From: Streptomyces broussonetiae
GTDB lineage: Bacteria > Actinomycetota > Actinomycetes > Streptomycetales > Streptomycetaceae
Direction of reading: 5' to 3'
NCBI RefSeq assembly: GCF_009796285.1
Contig: NZ_CP047020.1
Location: forward strand, 1,488,001 to 1,552,000
DNA length: 64,000 bases
Shown here one piece after another: positions 1 through 8,148 of the stretch. Position numbers and translations under genes: made by a program. Under the pieces are notes generated by a model, which made no database searches, had not been told where the DNA came from, and saw only the letters and a program-made list of their open reading frames with translations. The stretch's first letter is position 1. Every line of letters starts with the position of its first letter.

Positions 1-180
1 CAACTGCACGTCCGGGTTCGGAACGGATCCGAGAACCTGGCGCAGCCGGTCGAGGAGAGCCTGCGGCTGCGCACGGACCGGCTCGACGTCCTGTGGGTGC
101 ACGCCCGCCGCAGCTTCGCCCCGGTCGAGGGGGTGGGGCGGGCGCTGGAGGATCTGGTGCGCTCGGGGAAGGCGCAGTAG
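1..180 (+). pseudogene. Aldo/keto reductase remnant
   Basis: Frame 1 is open from the left edge to a TAG at 178-180 and reads like the central part of an aldo/keto reductase: the EESLRLRTDRLDVLWVHA stretch matches the family's 'slrrLgtDyiDly.vH' helix and strand, and ALEDLVRSGKAQ matches the following 'aLddLvraGKvr'. In intact enzymes this is followed by the 'iGvSn' strand and the NADP-binding half. Here a stop follows directly and no continuation is visible in any frame, so the gene is broken. It may also be cut by the window edge, so only this fragment can be judged. The 114 bases after it, up to the MarR gene, hold nothing recognisable. Confidence 0.55.
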
Positions 181-294
181 GCGGGCGCGTCCTGACCGGC
201 CGGCGCGGGAGATCGTCCGCGCGGACCCCCTTGCGGGGCCGAGGGGTCGGACGGTGCCAGGCGCCGCGGGGCAGCCGGGAAGGTGACGGCCGGC

Positions 295-927
295 CTAGGT
301 CCTGAGCGCGCCCGTGCGGCCCTCCAGACGGCCGAGCAACTCCCCCAGCTGTCCGGCGAGTTCGGCCTGGCCACCAGGGGTCAGGACGGACAGGACGGCG
401 GTCTCGTAGGCGAGTTGTTCGGGCAGGATGCCGTCGACCAGGGCACGGCCGGCGTCGGTGAGCCGGAGGTGGGCCACACGGCGGTCGCGGGTGTCGCCGC
501 GTCGCTCGACCAGACCGCGTTCGGTCAGCTGCTTGAGCCGCTTGGTGACGGCGGCCCCGGAGGAGAAGGTCTCGCGGGCCAGCTCCCCAGGGGTCAGCTC
601 GTGCCCGGTGCGGCGCAGTGCGCCGAGCAGGTCGAACTCCGGGCGGCTGAGACCGGCGCGGCGCAGGGGCGCGTCCTCGGCCTGCTGGAGCAGGGCGGCG
701 CAGCGGTTGATCCGGCCGATGACCTCCATGGGCCCGGTGTCCAGCTGGGGGTGTACGGCCTGCCACTGCCGGACGACGGCGGCGACGGTGTCGTCCGGGG
801 CGGTGCCGGGGGCCGCGTCCTTGGCCGTACCGGTCCCGGAGCCGGGGCCGTTGCGCTGCGCTGCGCCGCCCGGCACCGTGTCCGCCGTGTCGTCCGCGGG
901 CGCCGGTCCGCCGTTCCTCGCCGTCAT
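295..927 (-). CDS. MarR-family transcriptional regulator
   Basis: A 210-residue protein with a disordered, Thr/Ala/Pro-rich N-terminus (about 50 residues) and then a MarR winged helix. The recognition helix and wing are visible as SGAAVTKRLKQLTERGLVER, followed by the DTRDRRVAHLRLTDAG wing typical of MarR, and a C-terminal dimerisation helix. Its ATG overlaps the stop of the upstream FUSC exporter gene (ATGA, 924-927), so the two are translationally coupled. It probably controls that exporter in response to an aromatic or acidic ligand, which is inferred from MarR/exporter pairs in general. The N-terminal extension is longer than usual for MarR. Confidence 0.9.
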   Translation of the reverse strand: MTARNGGPAPADDTADTVPGGAAQRNGPGSGTGTAKDAAPGTAPDDTVAAVVRQWQAVHPQLDTGPMEVIGRINRCAALLQQAEDAPLRRAGLSRPEFDLLGALRRTGHELTPGELARETFSSGAAVTKRLKQLTERGLVERRGDTRDRRVAHLRLTDAGRALVDGILPEQLAYETAVLSVLTPGGQAELAGQLGELLGRLEGRTGALRT

Positions 928-2615
928 GGCCGTATGCCCTCCGTCGCCCTGCCGGGGTCCTGCCACCGGTCCCGGGTCTGGTCCTCGTCGTTTGGCGGTA
1001 CGAACCCCTGCCGTCGTACCGTCGCCGCGAGCGTACGGTGTCCGCCCTGCTCTGCGAGCACGACCCGCTCCTCGGGCAGGGCGCGCTGCCACCATTCGCC
1101 GGCTGCGGCGTCCGCCGTGGCGCGCAGCTCGGCCAGGGCGCCGGCCAGGGTGCGGCGGGCGGATTCCAGGGCGGTGGATGCCGGGTGCGGCTCGGCCAGC
1201 AGCCGGGCGGTGTTCTCGCGGGCGCGTTCCGCCGTGGTCAGGGCCTGTTCCAGGCGGTCGCCCGCGCGCCGGTTGGTCACCGCGACGGCGGCGACGAAGC
1301 CGACCAGTGCGCCGACGAGGGTGTCCAGGGCCCGCTCGGTCATCAGCCGCCCCGGGTCCTGGGCGTGGGCGAACTCGGTGATGAGCAGGGCCATCGGGGT
1401 CACGCAGACGCTGCCGAGCCAGTAGTTGCGGCCGATCAGCGCCTCGGCACCGAAGTTGAGGGCGAGGCAGCACAGCACCAGGACGGCCGGGTGGAGATGG
1501 GCGAGCGGGGCGAGGGCCGCGAAGGCGAGCACGCCGAGGAGGTTGCCGACGACCCGCTGGACACCCCGGCTCCAGGTGAGGGTGACGTTGGCCTGGTAGA
1601 GCGAGGCCGCTGTGACCAGGGCCCAGTACGGGCGGCCGACGCCGAGCGCGAGGGAGGCGTAGCCGGCGAGGGCGCAGCCGATCGCGGTGCGCACGGCGAT
1701 CGGTGCGAGGGGGGCGAGCCGCTGCCGCAACCGCCTTGACGGCTGGGCCGGTTCGACATCGATACCGAGGAGTTCGTCGGCGGACGCGCGCGGGTTCGCG
1801 ACCCGCGGTATGCGGCCGGTGCCGCGCAGTTCGCGGGCCCAGGCACGCAGCCGGGCGGGGTCGCAGTCGGCGGGGGCCGCGAGGGCGACCTCGGCGCGGA
1901 CCAGGAGCTGCTCGAGGGCGCGCCGGGAGCGGTCGGGGCGGGTCCCGGCGGCGAGCAGCGACTGCCAGGCGGCGTGGATGGCGGCGGCACTCGCCGTGCG
2001 CGCCCTGGCGTGTCCGTCTGCGGTGCCTCGGGTGGCGGCGTACACGGCGGCGGCGTTCAGGGCCTGGGCGGTGGCGCGCCGTTCCGGACCGTGCGGGCGC
2101 AGCAGCCCGGGCGCCATGCCGACCAGCCAGGCCCAGGCGCCCGCGGCCAGGGCCAGCCCCAGATGTCCCGGGACCTGACCGAGACTCTGCGGAGCGAACA
2201 GCGAGGCGGAGCTGATGAAGGTCAGGACCACGTTGGCGGGCGGGCCTAGCCGGGTGGCGTCGCACACGGCCTTCTGCACGGCGGCCATGACCGCGCCAAT
2301 GGTGACCAGGACGACGGCGTCGGTGGTGAGCGACGCGGCGAGCAGCGCGACGGCGAGACCGGCGACCATGCCGAGCACCACCCGGGCGAGGAGGCGGGCC
2401 CGGGCGGCGTAGGGCCGGTTGTGGCCGTACAGCGCGCACAGGGATCCGGCCATCGTGTACATGGCGAGGTCGAGGCGGCCGAGCGCCAGCAGGATCAGGT
2501 TGGGCGGGGCGACCGCGGCGACGACGCTCAGCGCGGGCTTGAACCAGATGTCGGAGGGCCGCCCGAGACGGAGCACCCCGGCGAGGGGAAGTCGGTAGGG
2601 GATCGCACTGCTCAT
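924..2615 (-). CDS. FUSC-family inner-membrane exporter component
   Basis: A membrane protein of about 563 residues with two groups of hydrophobic helices (roughly residues 20-165 and 300-430) separated and followed by cytoplasmic helical segments. This is the repeated architecture of fusaric-acid-resistance/aromatic acid exporter proteins. Family-like stretches include RNYWLGSVCVTPMALLITE and ALDTLVGALVGFVAAVAV in the second half. Such proteins are thought to export aromatic acids or related toxic compounds. ATG 2615 is preferred; an in-frame GTG two codons upstream (2621) is possible. No clear ribosome-binding site precedes either, so the message may be leaderless. It is coupled by a 4-base overlap to the MarR gene, its probable regulator. 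Confidence 0.9.
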   Translation of the reverse strand: MSSAIPYRLPLAGVLRLGRPSDIWFKPALSVVAAVAPPNLILLALGRLDLAMYTMAGSLCALYGHNRPYAARARLLARVVLGMVAGLAVALLAASLTTDAVVLVTIGAVMAAVQKAVCDATRLGPPANVVLTFISSASLFAPQSLGQVPGHLGLALAAGAWAWLVGMAPGLLRPHGPERRATAQALNAAAVYAATRGTADGHARARTASAAAIHAAWQSLLAAGTRPDRSRRALEQLLVRAEVALAAPADCDPARLRAWARELRGTGRIPRVANPRASADELLGIDVEPAQPSRRLRQRLAPLAPIAVRTAIGCALAGYASLALGVGRPYWALVTAASLYQANVTLTWSRGVQRVVGNLLGVLAFAALAPLAHLHPAVLVLCCLALNFGAEALIGRNYWLGSVCVTPMALLITEFAHAQDPGRLMTERALDTLVGALVGFVAAVAVTNRRAGDRLEQALTTAERARENTARLLAEPHPASTALESARRTLAGALAELRATADAAAGEWWQRALPEERVVLAEQGGHRTLAATVRRQGFVPPNDEDQTRDRWQDPGRATEGIRP

Positions 2616-2636
2616 GACCACTAATTTAGCATGTGT

Positions 2637-2648
2637 TTTACTAGTAAA
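2637..2648. promoter_or_regulatory. Palindromic AT-rich operator candidate
   Basis: TTTACTAGTAAA is a perfect 12-base palindrome in an AT-rich island (about 2622-2655) that stands out from the GC-rich surroundings. It lies 22 bases upstream of the FUSC ATG, where a promoter for a leaderless message would sit. It is the most likely binding site for the MarR protein encoded in the same operon. This is inferred from position and symmetry only. Confidence 0.5.
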
Positions 2649-2774
2649 TGAATTGCTTTCCTGCTTCGCTCACCTGCCGTGCTCTGCCGAGTGCTCCCCG
2701 TGTACACCCTTGCGCTCGCGTGCGCTCCGTCCGGCATGGGCATCGCATCCCTGGACCGACCGTCGAGCGGGGGG

Positions 2775-3332
2775 GTGCGCGTGCACGGACCGGTACCGGC
2801 GGCCTGGCTGCTGGTCGCGCTGTGCGCGGCGACCGGGGCCTACTGCCTGCTGCGGATGCGCAGCGCAGTCCAGGAGCAGCGCCGGGCCGCGGGCGGCGAG
2901 GCGCTGATGGGCTTCGGCATGGCCGTGATGGCCGTACCGGCGGCGGTCTTCACCCCGCCGCGATGGGCGTGGCCGCTGTACGCGGCCGTCTTCGGGGCGG
3001 CGGCGCTGCGCGCGCTGTGGTCGGCCCGCAGCACCCCCCACCATCTGCACCATCTGGTGGGCACGGCCGCGATGGTCTATATGTCGGCGGCGATGGCCGC
3101 GGCCCCGCCCGGCGCGCACCACGAGCACGGCGGCCTGGGAGTGCCGCCGCTGACCGGCGCCCTCCTCGTGTACTTCACGGGGTACGTGCTGCACTCCGGC
3201 GCCCGTCTCGTGCCCGCCGCGGTCGCGGTGGCCGGGTCCGGGCCCGTGCGCTGGGGGGACCGCCCGGAGCTGGCCCGGGTGTGCCGGCTGTCGATGGGGA
3301 TCGGCATGGTCGCCATGCTGCTCGCCATGTGA
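2775..3332 (+). CDS. DUF5134 membrane protein
   Basis: About 185 residues with six hydrophobic segments (for example AAWLLVALCAATGAYCLL near the start and the C-terminal MGIGMVAMLLAM). The His-rich motif SARSTPHHLHHLVGTAAMVYM is characteristic of the actinobacterial DUF5134 family, whose function is unknown; the histidines could bind metal, which is inference. GTG 2775 is chosen because the family usually begins a few residues before the first membrane segment and a G-rich stretch precedes it; the frame stays open to 2679. It sits 93 bases before the M56 peptidase gene in the same direction, a pairing common in Streptomyces. Confidence 0.8.
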   Translation: MRVHGPVPAAWLLVALCAATGAYCLLRMRSAVQEQRRAAGGEALMGFGMAVMAVPAAVFTPPRWAWPLYAAVFGAAALRALWSARSTPHHLHHLVGTAAMVYMSAAMAAAPPGAHHEHGGLGVPPLTGALLVYFTGYVLHSGARLVPAAVAVAGSGPVRWGDRPELARVCRLSMGIGMVAMLLAM

Positions 3333-3425
3333 ACGGCGCGGACGGGGCCGCCGGGAGCGTTGTCTGCGTCACTTCGGCGTCATGGACCGTACGGTGAGCG
3401 GCCCGGCGCTCATAGGGTGCTGTCC

Positions 3426-4361
3426 ATGATGGTCCCCGTGGCACTGCTGCTGCTCGGCGCCCTGACCGCCGTCGTCGGTCCCCGGCTGCTCGCCCGGGCC
3501 GACTGGGTGGACCGCGAACCGGTCGTCGCACTCTGGGCGTGGCAGTGCGTCGTGGCGGCCGTCCTGCTGTGCTGCGCGCTGTCGATGACGCTCAGCGCGG
3601 CCGCGGCCTGGGAGGCGGTGCGCGGGAACGTGTTCGCCGCGGCGCCGCACGCGGTCGTGGACGCGTACGCACTCGGCAAGGCCGGGCCGTGGGCCGCGCC
3701 GACGGCCGTACTGCTCGCCTCGGGCGGCCTGTGGAGCCTAGCGATGCTGGTGCGCGAGATCGTACGGTCCCGAGCGCGGCGGCGCGCCCGGCGGACCGAA
3801 CTCCTCGTACGCGCACCGCTGTTGCCCGGCGAGGAGCAGGCGCACGGTCGTCTGGTGGTGCTCGAGGGCGAGCGTCCCGACGCCTGGTGGCTTCCCGGTA
3901 CGGCGCCCCGGCTCGTCATCACCACGGCCGCGCTGCGCCGCCTCAAGGGGCGTCAGCTGGATGCGCTCCTCGCGCACGAGCAGGGCCACGCCCAGGCCCG
4001 GCACGACTGGCTGCGGCACAGCTCGGCCGCGCTGGCCGGCGGTTTCCCGCAGGTGCCGGTGTTCGCCGCGTTCCGGGGCGAGATGCACCGGCTGGTCGAG
4101 CTGGCCGCCGACGACACGGCCTCCCGGCGCTTCGGCCGACTGACGACCGCGCTTGCCCTGGTCGAACTCAACGAGGAACGGGGCGTGTTCGGCCCCTCCC
4201 CCACCCCGCACGCCCATGTCCCGCAACGGGTCCACCGCCTGCTCACCGCCCCGGACCGGCTGCCCGCCCTGCACCGGCTCCGACTGACGGCCCTGGCGGC
4301 CCTGGTACCGGTGATCCCGGTGCTGGTGACCCTGGTACCGGCGCTGCGGGTGCTCGGCTGA
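3426..4361 (+). CDS. M56-family (BlaR1/HtpX-like) membrane metallopeptidase
   Basis: About 311 residues. The N-terminal part has three hydrophobic segments (residues about 3-20, 35-60, 85-110), followed by a cytoplasmic or peripheral zinc-peptidase domain. The HEQGH zinc motif is at residues 184-188, and ELAADD (about 225-230) supplies the third ligand, as in M56/M48 peptidases. A C-terminal hydrophobic segment closes the protein. In related systems a BlaI-type repressor is the partner; none is adjacent here. Two ATGs start the gene (3426 and 3429). With the preceding DUF5134 gene it probably forms a membrane signalling or quality-control unit. Confidence 0.88.
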   Translation: MMVPVALLLLGALTAVVGPRLLARADWVDREPVVALWAWQCVVAAVLLCCALSMTLSAAAAWEAVRGNVFAAAPHAVVDAYALGKAGPWAAPTAVLLASGGLWSLAMLVREIVRSRARRRARRTELLVRAPLLPGEEQAHGRLVVLEGERPDAWWLPGTAPRLVITTAALRRLKGRQLDALLAHEQGHAQARHDWLRHSSAALAGGFPQVPVFAAFRGEMHRLVELAADDTASRRFGRLTTALALVELNEERGVFGPSPTPHAHVPQRVHRLLTAPDRLPALHRLRLTALAALVPVIPVLVTLVPALRVLG

Positions 4362-4532
4362 GCCCTCACGCCGGTGACCGCCCCCGGCCGACCGGCGAGG
4401 CTCGCGCGATGCACCTCGCCCCACCGGCGACGCACGGACCGATGGAGGGTCGTGCGCCCGGCGGCGGCCCCGATCCCTCCGCACACGTTCACCCGCACAC
4501 CGGCCCCGGCAGAGCCGCAGGCTTGAGGGGCC

Positions 4533-4862
4533 GTGTTGTTCGACTTCTCCGGGACGCTGTTCCGCGTCGGGTCAGCCGGGTCCTGGCTGCGCGCGGCCCA
4601 TGACGCGTCCGGGCACGCCCTGCCCGAACCCCGACTCGAGGAGGAGGCAAGGGCGTTGGAGGCGGCCGGGGCGCTGCCGGGCGGGGCGAAGCGGGTCGAG
4701 CGAGCGGCGGACCTCGCGGAGGTCCGGGCGGTGCGGGACGAGAGCGCAGAGCTGCACCGGGCCGCCTGCACGGGCATGGCCAGGCGGGTGCCGCTGCCCG
4801 GTGCGGGGCTGTACGACGCCCTGTACGAGCGGCACATGACCCCTGCCGCATGGTCCCCCTAC
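4533..4862 (+). pseudogene. HAD-family hydrolase remnant
   Basis: The frame opens with VLFDFSGTLFRV, the HAD nucleophile motif (DxSGTL variant), and continues with a helical cap-like region and LYDALYERHMTPAAWSPYP, recognisable from actinobacterial HAD hydrolases. After about residue 110 similarity ends in Arg/Pro-rich sequence. The motif II Ser/Thr, motif III Lys and motif IV Asp are all absent, so it cannot be a functional phosphatase. The frame stays open into the downstream TetR gene by chance. The following stretch 4863-5190 shows no convincing gene. Confidence 0.65.
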
Positions 4863-5192
4863 CCGCCCGGCGCCGGTCCAACAGGCCCCGGCACCGGTCG
4901 AGTTCGCGCGCCCTCGGCCGTCCGCGTGCTCCTGCCCAGGATCCGCCGGTCCTGCTCCATGCCGACCCGCCTGCCCGGCTGGGCGCCGGTGTCCACTGCG
5001 AGAAGGGAGCGCCCGGTGTGCGACAGCTGCGGGGGTTCCGCGCGCCGCCGAAGACCGCTACGCGCAGAAGGCCGCTCCCGCAGGGCAAAAGGCTCGCCCA
5101 CGCACCGTCCGTCTGAGACGATCCCCCGCGTCGCCCCAGACGGACGGCAGCCCTGGACGGACCCCGCGCAAGGCGACGTCCCCTGCGATGAG

Positions 5193-5216
5193 TATAGTTG
5201 GCTGGCAGCCAGTCAA
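5193..5216 (+). promoter_or_regulatory. TetR promoter/operator candidate
   Basis: TATAGT (5193-5198) resembles a -10 box and runs straight into the 19-base near-palindrome TTGGCTGGCAGCCAGTCAA (5198-5216), which has two symmetric mismatches plus the centre. It lies just before the ribosome-binding site GGAG (5221) of the TetR gene. A palindrome over the start point is the usual layout for autorepression by TetR proteins. The assignment rests on position and symmetry. Confidence 0.6.
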
Positions 5217-5231
5217 CGCAGGAGTTACAGA

Positions 5232-5900
5232 ATGTCCCCGCGCAGCGCCTCGGTCAATGAAGAGTTGCGGCGACGTTCCCGGGAGCGGCTGCTGCAGGCA
5301 GCCGTGGAGCTGGTCGGCGAGCACGGGTTCGAGGCCACCACCCTGGGCGACATCGCGGACCGGGCCGGTTCCGCACGCGGTCTGGTGTCGTACTACTTCC
5401 CGGGAAAACGCCAGCTGGTGCAGTCCGCCGTGCACCGGCTGATGCACCGCACCCTGGAGGAGGCACTGGAGCGCGAGCCGCGCATCGAGGACGGCCGGGA
5501 GCGGCTGGCCCGCGCCATCGACGCGATCCTGGGCCTCGCCCGCGACCAGCCCGTGCTCATGCGCCAGCACATGGCCGGACTGCTCCAGGCCGAGGGCCTC
5601 GTACAGTGCCCGGAACAGCAGCGGCTGAGCGAGCTGCTCGGGGACACCGTCGCCCGGTACGGCTCGCACAACGTCTCGGCCGACTACCCCAGGCTGCGGG
5701 CACTGCTGATGGGGGCGGTCTACGCGGCGCTGATGCCGGGGGCGCCGATGCCCACCGCGGTGCTGCGGGCCGAACTGTTCCGCCGGTACGGGCTCGACTG
5801 GTCACTGGGAATGCCGCCGGAGAACGAGCCGTCCGCCGCCACCCGGGATCAGGACCTGTCCCGGTTCTTCGCTACGGAGGAACGGTCGGATCGCGCCTGA
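5232..5900 (+). CDS. TetR-family transcriptional regulator
   Basis: A 222-residue protein. The N-terminal helix-turn-helix (residues about 12-60) is clear: RERLLQAAVELVGEHGFEAT, then LGDIADRAGSARGLVSYYFP, the classic recognition helix followed by 'YYF.gK'. The rest is an all-helical ligand-binding domain of normal length. The ATG follows GGAGTT with good spacing. A palindrome directly upstream is the probable autoregulatory operator. No obvious target gene is adjacent: upstream lies a HAD remnant and downstream a convergent DUF6214 gene. It may therefore act elsewhere, or its partner may have been lost. Confidence 0.93.
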   Translation: MSPRSASVNEELRRRSRERLLQAAVELVGEHGFEATTLGDIADRAGSARGLVSYYFPGKRQLVQSAVHRLMHRTLEEALEREPRIEDGRERLARAIDAILGLARDQPVLMRQHMAGLLQAEGLVQCPEQQRLSELLGDTVARYGSHNVSADYPRLRALLMGAVYAALMPGAPMPTAVLRAELFRRYGLDWSLGMPPENEPSAATRDQDLSRFFATEERSDRA

Positions 5901-5915
5901 GACGGACAACTCCCG

Positions 5916-6557
5916 CTAGGCACGGCGTGCGTGACGTGCCGTCAGGAACCCCGCGTCCCGCGCCCGGGCGATCAGCCTGAGGGAGCGGCGGCGGCTGTGC
6001 CCGGTCGCACTCATCACGGCGAGCACCGGATCGGCGCCCTCCTCCTGCGCGGCGCGGTACTCCCGGGCGACCCACCGGCGCCCCTCGACGCCACGCGGCC
6101 AGGTCGGCCGTGCGCGCCGCGCCCCCGCGCAAAGGCCGCTCCCCGTCCCGCCGTCGGCATCCGGCCGGCGCTCGTCCGCGCGCTCGCCCTCGCTCCGCTC
6201 GTCCGCTCCGCACGGCCGCTGGGCCATACCCTCGACCTGCTCCTGCTCCTGCTCCTGCTCCGCCACCCCGCACGACGCGAACAGCGGGCCCTGGATCCAG
6301 TCCGCCAGTGCCGTCAGGTCGGCGAGGGACAGGGCGGGCTCGGCCCGGACGTCCTCGATGGAGACGTGCCCCCCGCACACCACGGCCAGGGCGTCGACCC
6401 CGGCGCCGTCGGGGAAGGCCAGCCGGACGTGAAACCAGGACAAGGTGCCGCCGTGCTCGCGCACCTCCCACGCGGGCCACACGGACACCGCACCGTCCTC
6501 CGCATTCCGCTCGGAAAGATTGAGAGCGGAAAGATCAAGCAAGGATGCTTCCAGCAC
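5916..6557 (-). CDS. DUF6214 family protein
   Basis: About 213 residues. It matches what I recall of the Streptomyces DUF6214 family: a WPAWEVREHGGTLSWFHVRL strand region near residues 27-46, then VCGGHVSIEDVRAEPALSL, and a C-terminal helical part with DPVLAVMSATGHSRRRSLRL and ARDAGFL. The C-terminal helices resemble a small HTH-like fold, but the function is unknown. The middle carries (EQ)4, encoded by a CTCCTG hexamer run at about 6237-6260, and an acidic/Arg-rich linker that probably varies between strains. The start is GTG 6557 by length; no good ribosome-binding site is seen, so it may begin further in. It converges with the TetR gene. Confidence 0.7.
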   Translation of the reverse strand: MLEASLLDLSALNLSERNAEDGAVSVWPAWEVREHGGTLSWFHVRLAFPDGAGVDALAVVCGGHVSIEDVRAEPALSLADLTALADWIQGPLFASCGVAEQEQEQEQVEGMAQRPCGADERSEGERADERRPDADGGTGSGLCAGARRARPTWPRGVEGRRWVAREYRAAQEEGADPVLAVMSATGHSRRRSLRLIARARDAGFLTARHARRA

Positions 6558-6592
6558 GCACGCAACGTAACCGCATGATCACACTCCATACG

Positions 6593-6610
6593 AACGGACA
6601 CGCGTCCGTT
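6593..6610. promoter_or_regulatory. Inverted repeat between DUF6214 and flavoprotein genes
   Basis: AACGGAC-ACGC-GTCCGTT has perfect 7-base arms. It lies in the 138-base divergent gap between the DUF6214 gene (minus) and the ferredoxin-reductase-like gene (plus). It may be an operator serving one or both genes. No protein partner is evident nearby. Confidence 0.4.
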
Positions 6611-6695
6611 TCACCCCGCCGGCCCCTGCCGTCACGGGCCCGGCGGTGCCATGCTGGAAACGTCCGCACCCCTCCTTCGGGCAAGGAGTAGCGCT

Positions 6696-8024
6696 GTGCT
6701 GCGTGTCGCCGTCGTCGGTTCGGGGCCGAGCGGGTGTTACACCGCCCAGAGCCTGGTCCAGCAGGATCCAGGGGTGCACGTGGACGTCCTGGACCGGCTG
6801 CCGTGTCCGTACGGCCTGGTCCGCTACGGCGTCGCCCCGGACCACGAGAAGATCAAGTCCCTGCAGGGCAACCTCCGCGGGGTGCTGGAGCATGAGCGGG
6901 TGCGGTTCCTCGGCGGGGTCCGGGTGGGCGGTCCGGACGGGCTGCCGGTGGAGCGGCTGCGGCAGCTGTACCACGCGGTGGTGTACTGCGTCGGCGCCGC
7001 CGCCGACCGCCGGCTCGGCATCCCCGGCGAGGAGCTGCCGGGCAGCTGGTCGGCGACCGACTTCGTGGCCTGGTACAGCGCCCATCCGGACGCGGTCGAC
7101 GCGGGCTGTCTGCACGGCGTGCACTCGGCCGTCGTCATCGGCGTGGGCAATGTGGCGGTGGACGTGGCCCGGATGCTGGTCCGCAGCGCCCCGGAACTGC
7201 AGCCGACGGACATCCCGCAGGCGGCCCTGGACACGCTGATCGCGAGCGGGATCACCGACGTGCACATGGTGGGCCGGCGTGGTCCGGCGCAGGCCCGCTT
7301 CACCACCAAGGAACTGCGCGAGCTGGGCACCGTGCCCGACACCGAAGTGATCGTGCAGGAAGCCGAGTTGGCCGCGACCGCGCCCGACGCACTGACGGCC
7401 GTCCAGCGGCGCAACGTGGAGGTGCTGCGCGGCTGGGCGGCCGCACCGCCCCGGCAGGCGGCCCGCCGGATCCGGCTGCGCTTCTTCCTGCGGCCCGTGG
7501 AACTGCTCGAGCGCGACGGCCGGGTGGCCGGCGTGCGCTTCGAGCGGACGGCACCGGACGGGAACGGCGGGGTGACGGGCACCGGCCGGTACGAGGAGGT
7601 GCCGGCCCAGCTGGTGCTGCGCTCGGTGGGCTATCGCGGAGTACCGCTGGAGGGGCTGCCGTTCGACACGGCGAGCGGCACCGTGCCGCACCACGAGGGC
7701 CGCGTCCTGCGCGACGGCGTCGTCTCGCCGGGCGAGTACGTCGCCGGGTGGATCAAGCGCGGGCCGACGGGTGTCATCGGCACGAACAGGCCGTGCGCCA
7801 AGGAGACGGCGGTCTCCCTGCTCGCGGACGCGCCCGCGCTCGCAGCCGCGCAGGTGCCCGAGGATCCGTTGACGGCACTGCGGGCGGCGGGCGTCGAACC
7901 CGTGCCGTGGCACGGCTGGCTGGCGATCGAGCGGGCCGAGGCCGCGCTCGGCGCACAGCTCGGGCGCAGCGTGGTCAAGCTGGCCGACTGGGACGCGCTG
8001 CTGGGGGCGGCGCGGTCGGCGTAG
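6696..8024 (+). CDS. Ferredoxin/adrenodoxin-NADP+ reductase-like FAD flavoprotein
   Basis: About 442 residues, normal for the FprA/adrenodoxin reductase family, which moves electrons between NADPH and ferredoxins that feed cytochromes P450. The FAD-binding motif VVGSGPSGCYTAQSL is at about residues 5-19. The family stretch PYGLVRYGVAPDHEKIKS follows, then the second dinucleotide motif GVGNVAVDVARML near residue 148, and GRRGPAQARFT near 193. The C-terminal GWIKRGPTGVIGTNRPCAKET matches the family's conserved 'GW.krGP.GviGtN' segment. GTG 6696 is chosen because AAGGAG sits at the right distance. No ferredoxin or P450 gene is adjacent, so its partner is unknown. Confidence 0.92.
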   Translation: MLRVAVVGSGPSGCYTAQSLVQQDPGVHVDVLDRLPCPYGLVRYGVAPDHEKIKSLQGNLRGVLEHERVRFLGGVRVGGPDGLPVERLRQLYHAVVYCVGAAADRRLGIPGEELPGSWSATDFVAWYSAHPDAVDAGCLHGVHSAVVIGVGNVAVDVARMLVRSAPELQPTDIPQAALDTLIASGITDVHMVGRRGPAQARFTTKELRELGTVPDTEVIVQEAELAATAPDALTAVQRRNVEVLRGWAAAPPRQAARRIRLRFFLRPVELLERDGRVAGVRFERTAPDGNGGVTGTGRYEEVPAQLVLRSVGYRGVPLEGLPFDTASGTVPHHEGRVLRDGVVSPGEYVAGWIKRGPTGVIGTNRPCAKETAVSLLADAPALAAAQVPEDPLTALRAAGVEPVPWHGWLAIERAEAALGAQLGRSVVKLADWDALLGAARSA

Positions 8025-8064
8025 CAGGGTCGCCGGTTTCCGGGCGGGGAGGACACACACCGGC

Positions 8065-8091
8065 AACCGTTCGGAAATCAACAAACCGTTC
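8065..8091. promoter_or_regulatory. Direct repeats upstream of permease
   Basis: AACCGTTC occurs twice, at 8065-8072 and 8084-8091, 19 bases apart, which is close to two DNA turns. They lie in the 124-base leader before the purine/uracil-type permease gene. Direct repeats with this spacing could bind an activator or repressor on one DNA face; this is inference. Confidence 0.35.
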
Positions 8092-8148
8092 AAGGCACTT
8101 ACGGTCTCGTCCTGTTCGGATGCCCCGCCCGCCGCCGCTGGAGAACCC

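Noticed and set aside
4533..5900. A single HAD-TetR fusion protein
   Set aside because: The frame is open throughout, but HAD similarity ends near residue 110, the middle is Arg/Pro-rich noise, and the TetR domain has its own promoter, operator and ribosome-binding site.
6237..6260. CTCCTG repeat as a separate element
   Set aside because: It lies inside the DUF6214 reading frame and encodes a Glu-Gln run, so it is treated as part of that gene.
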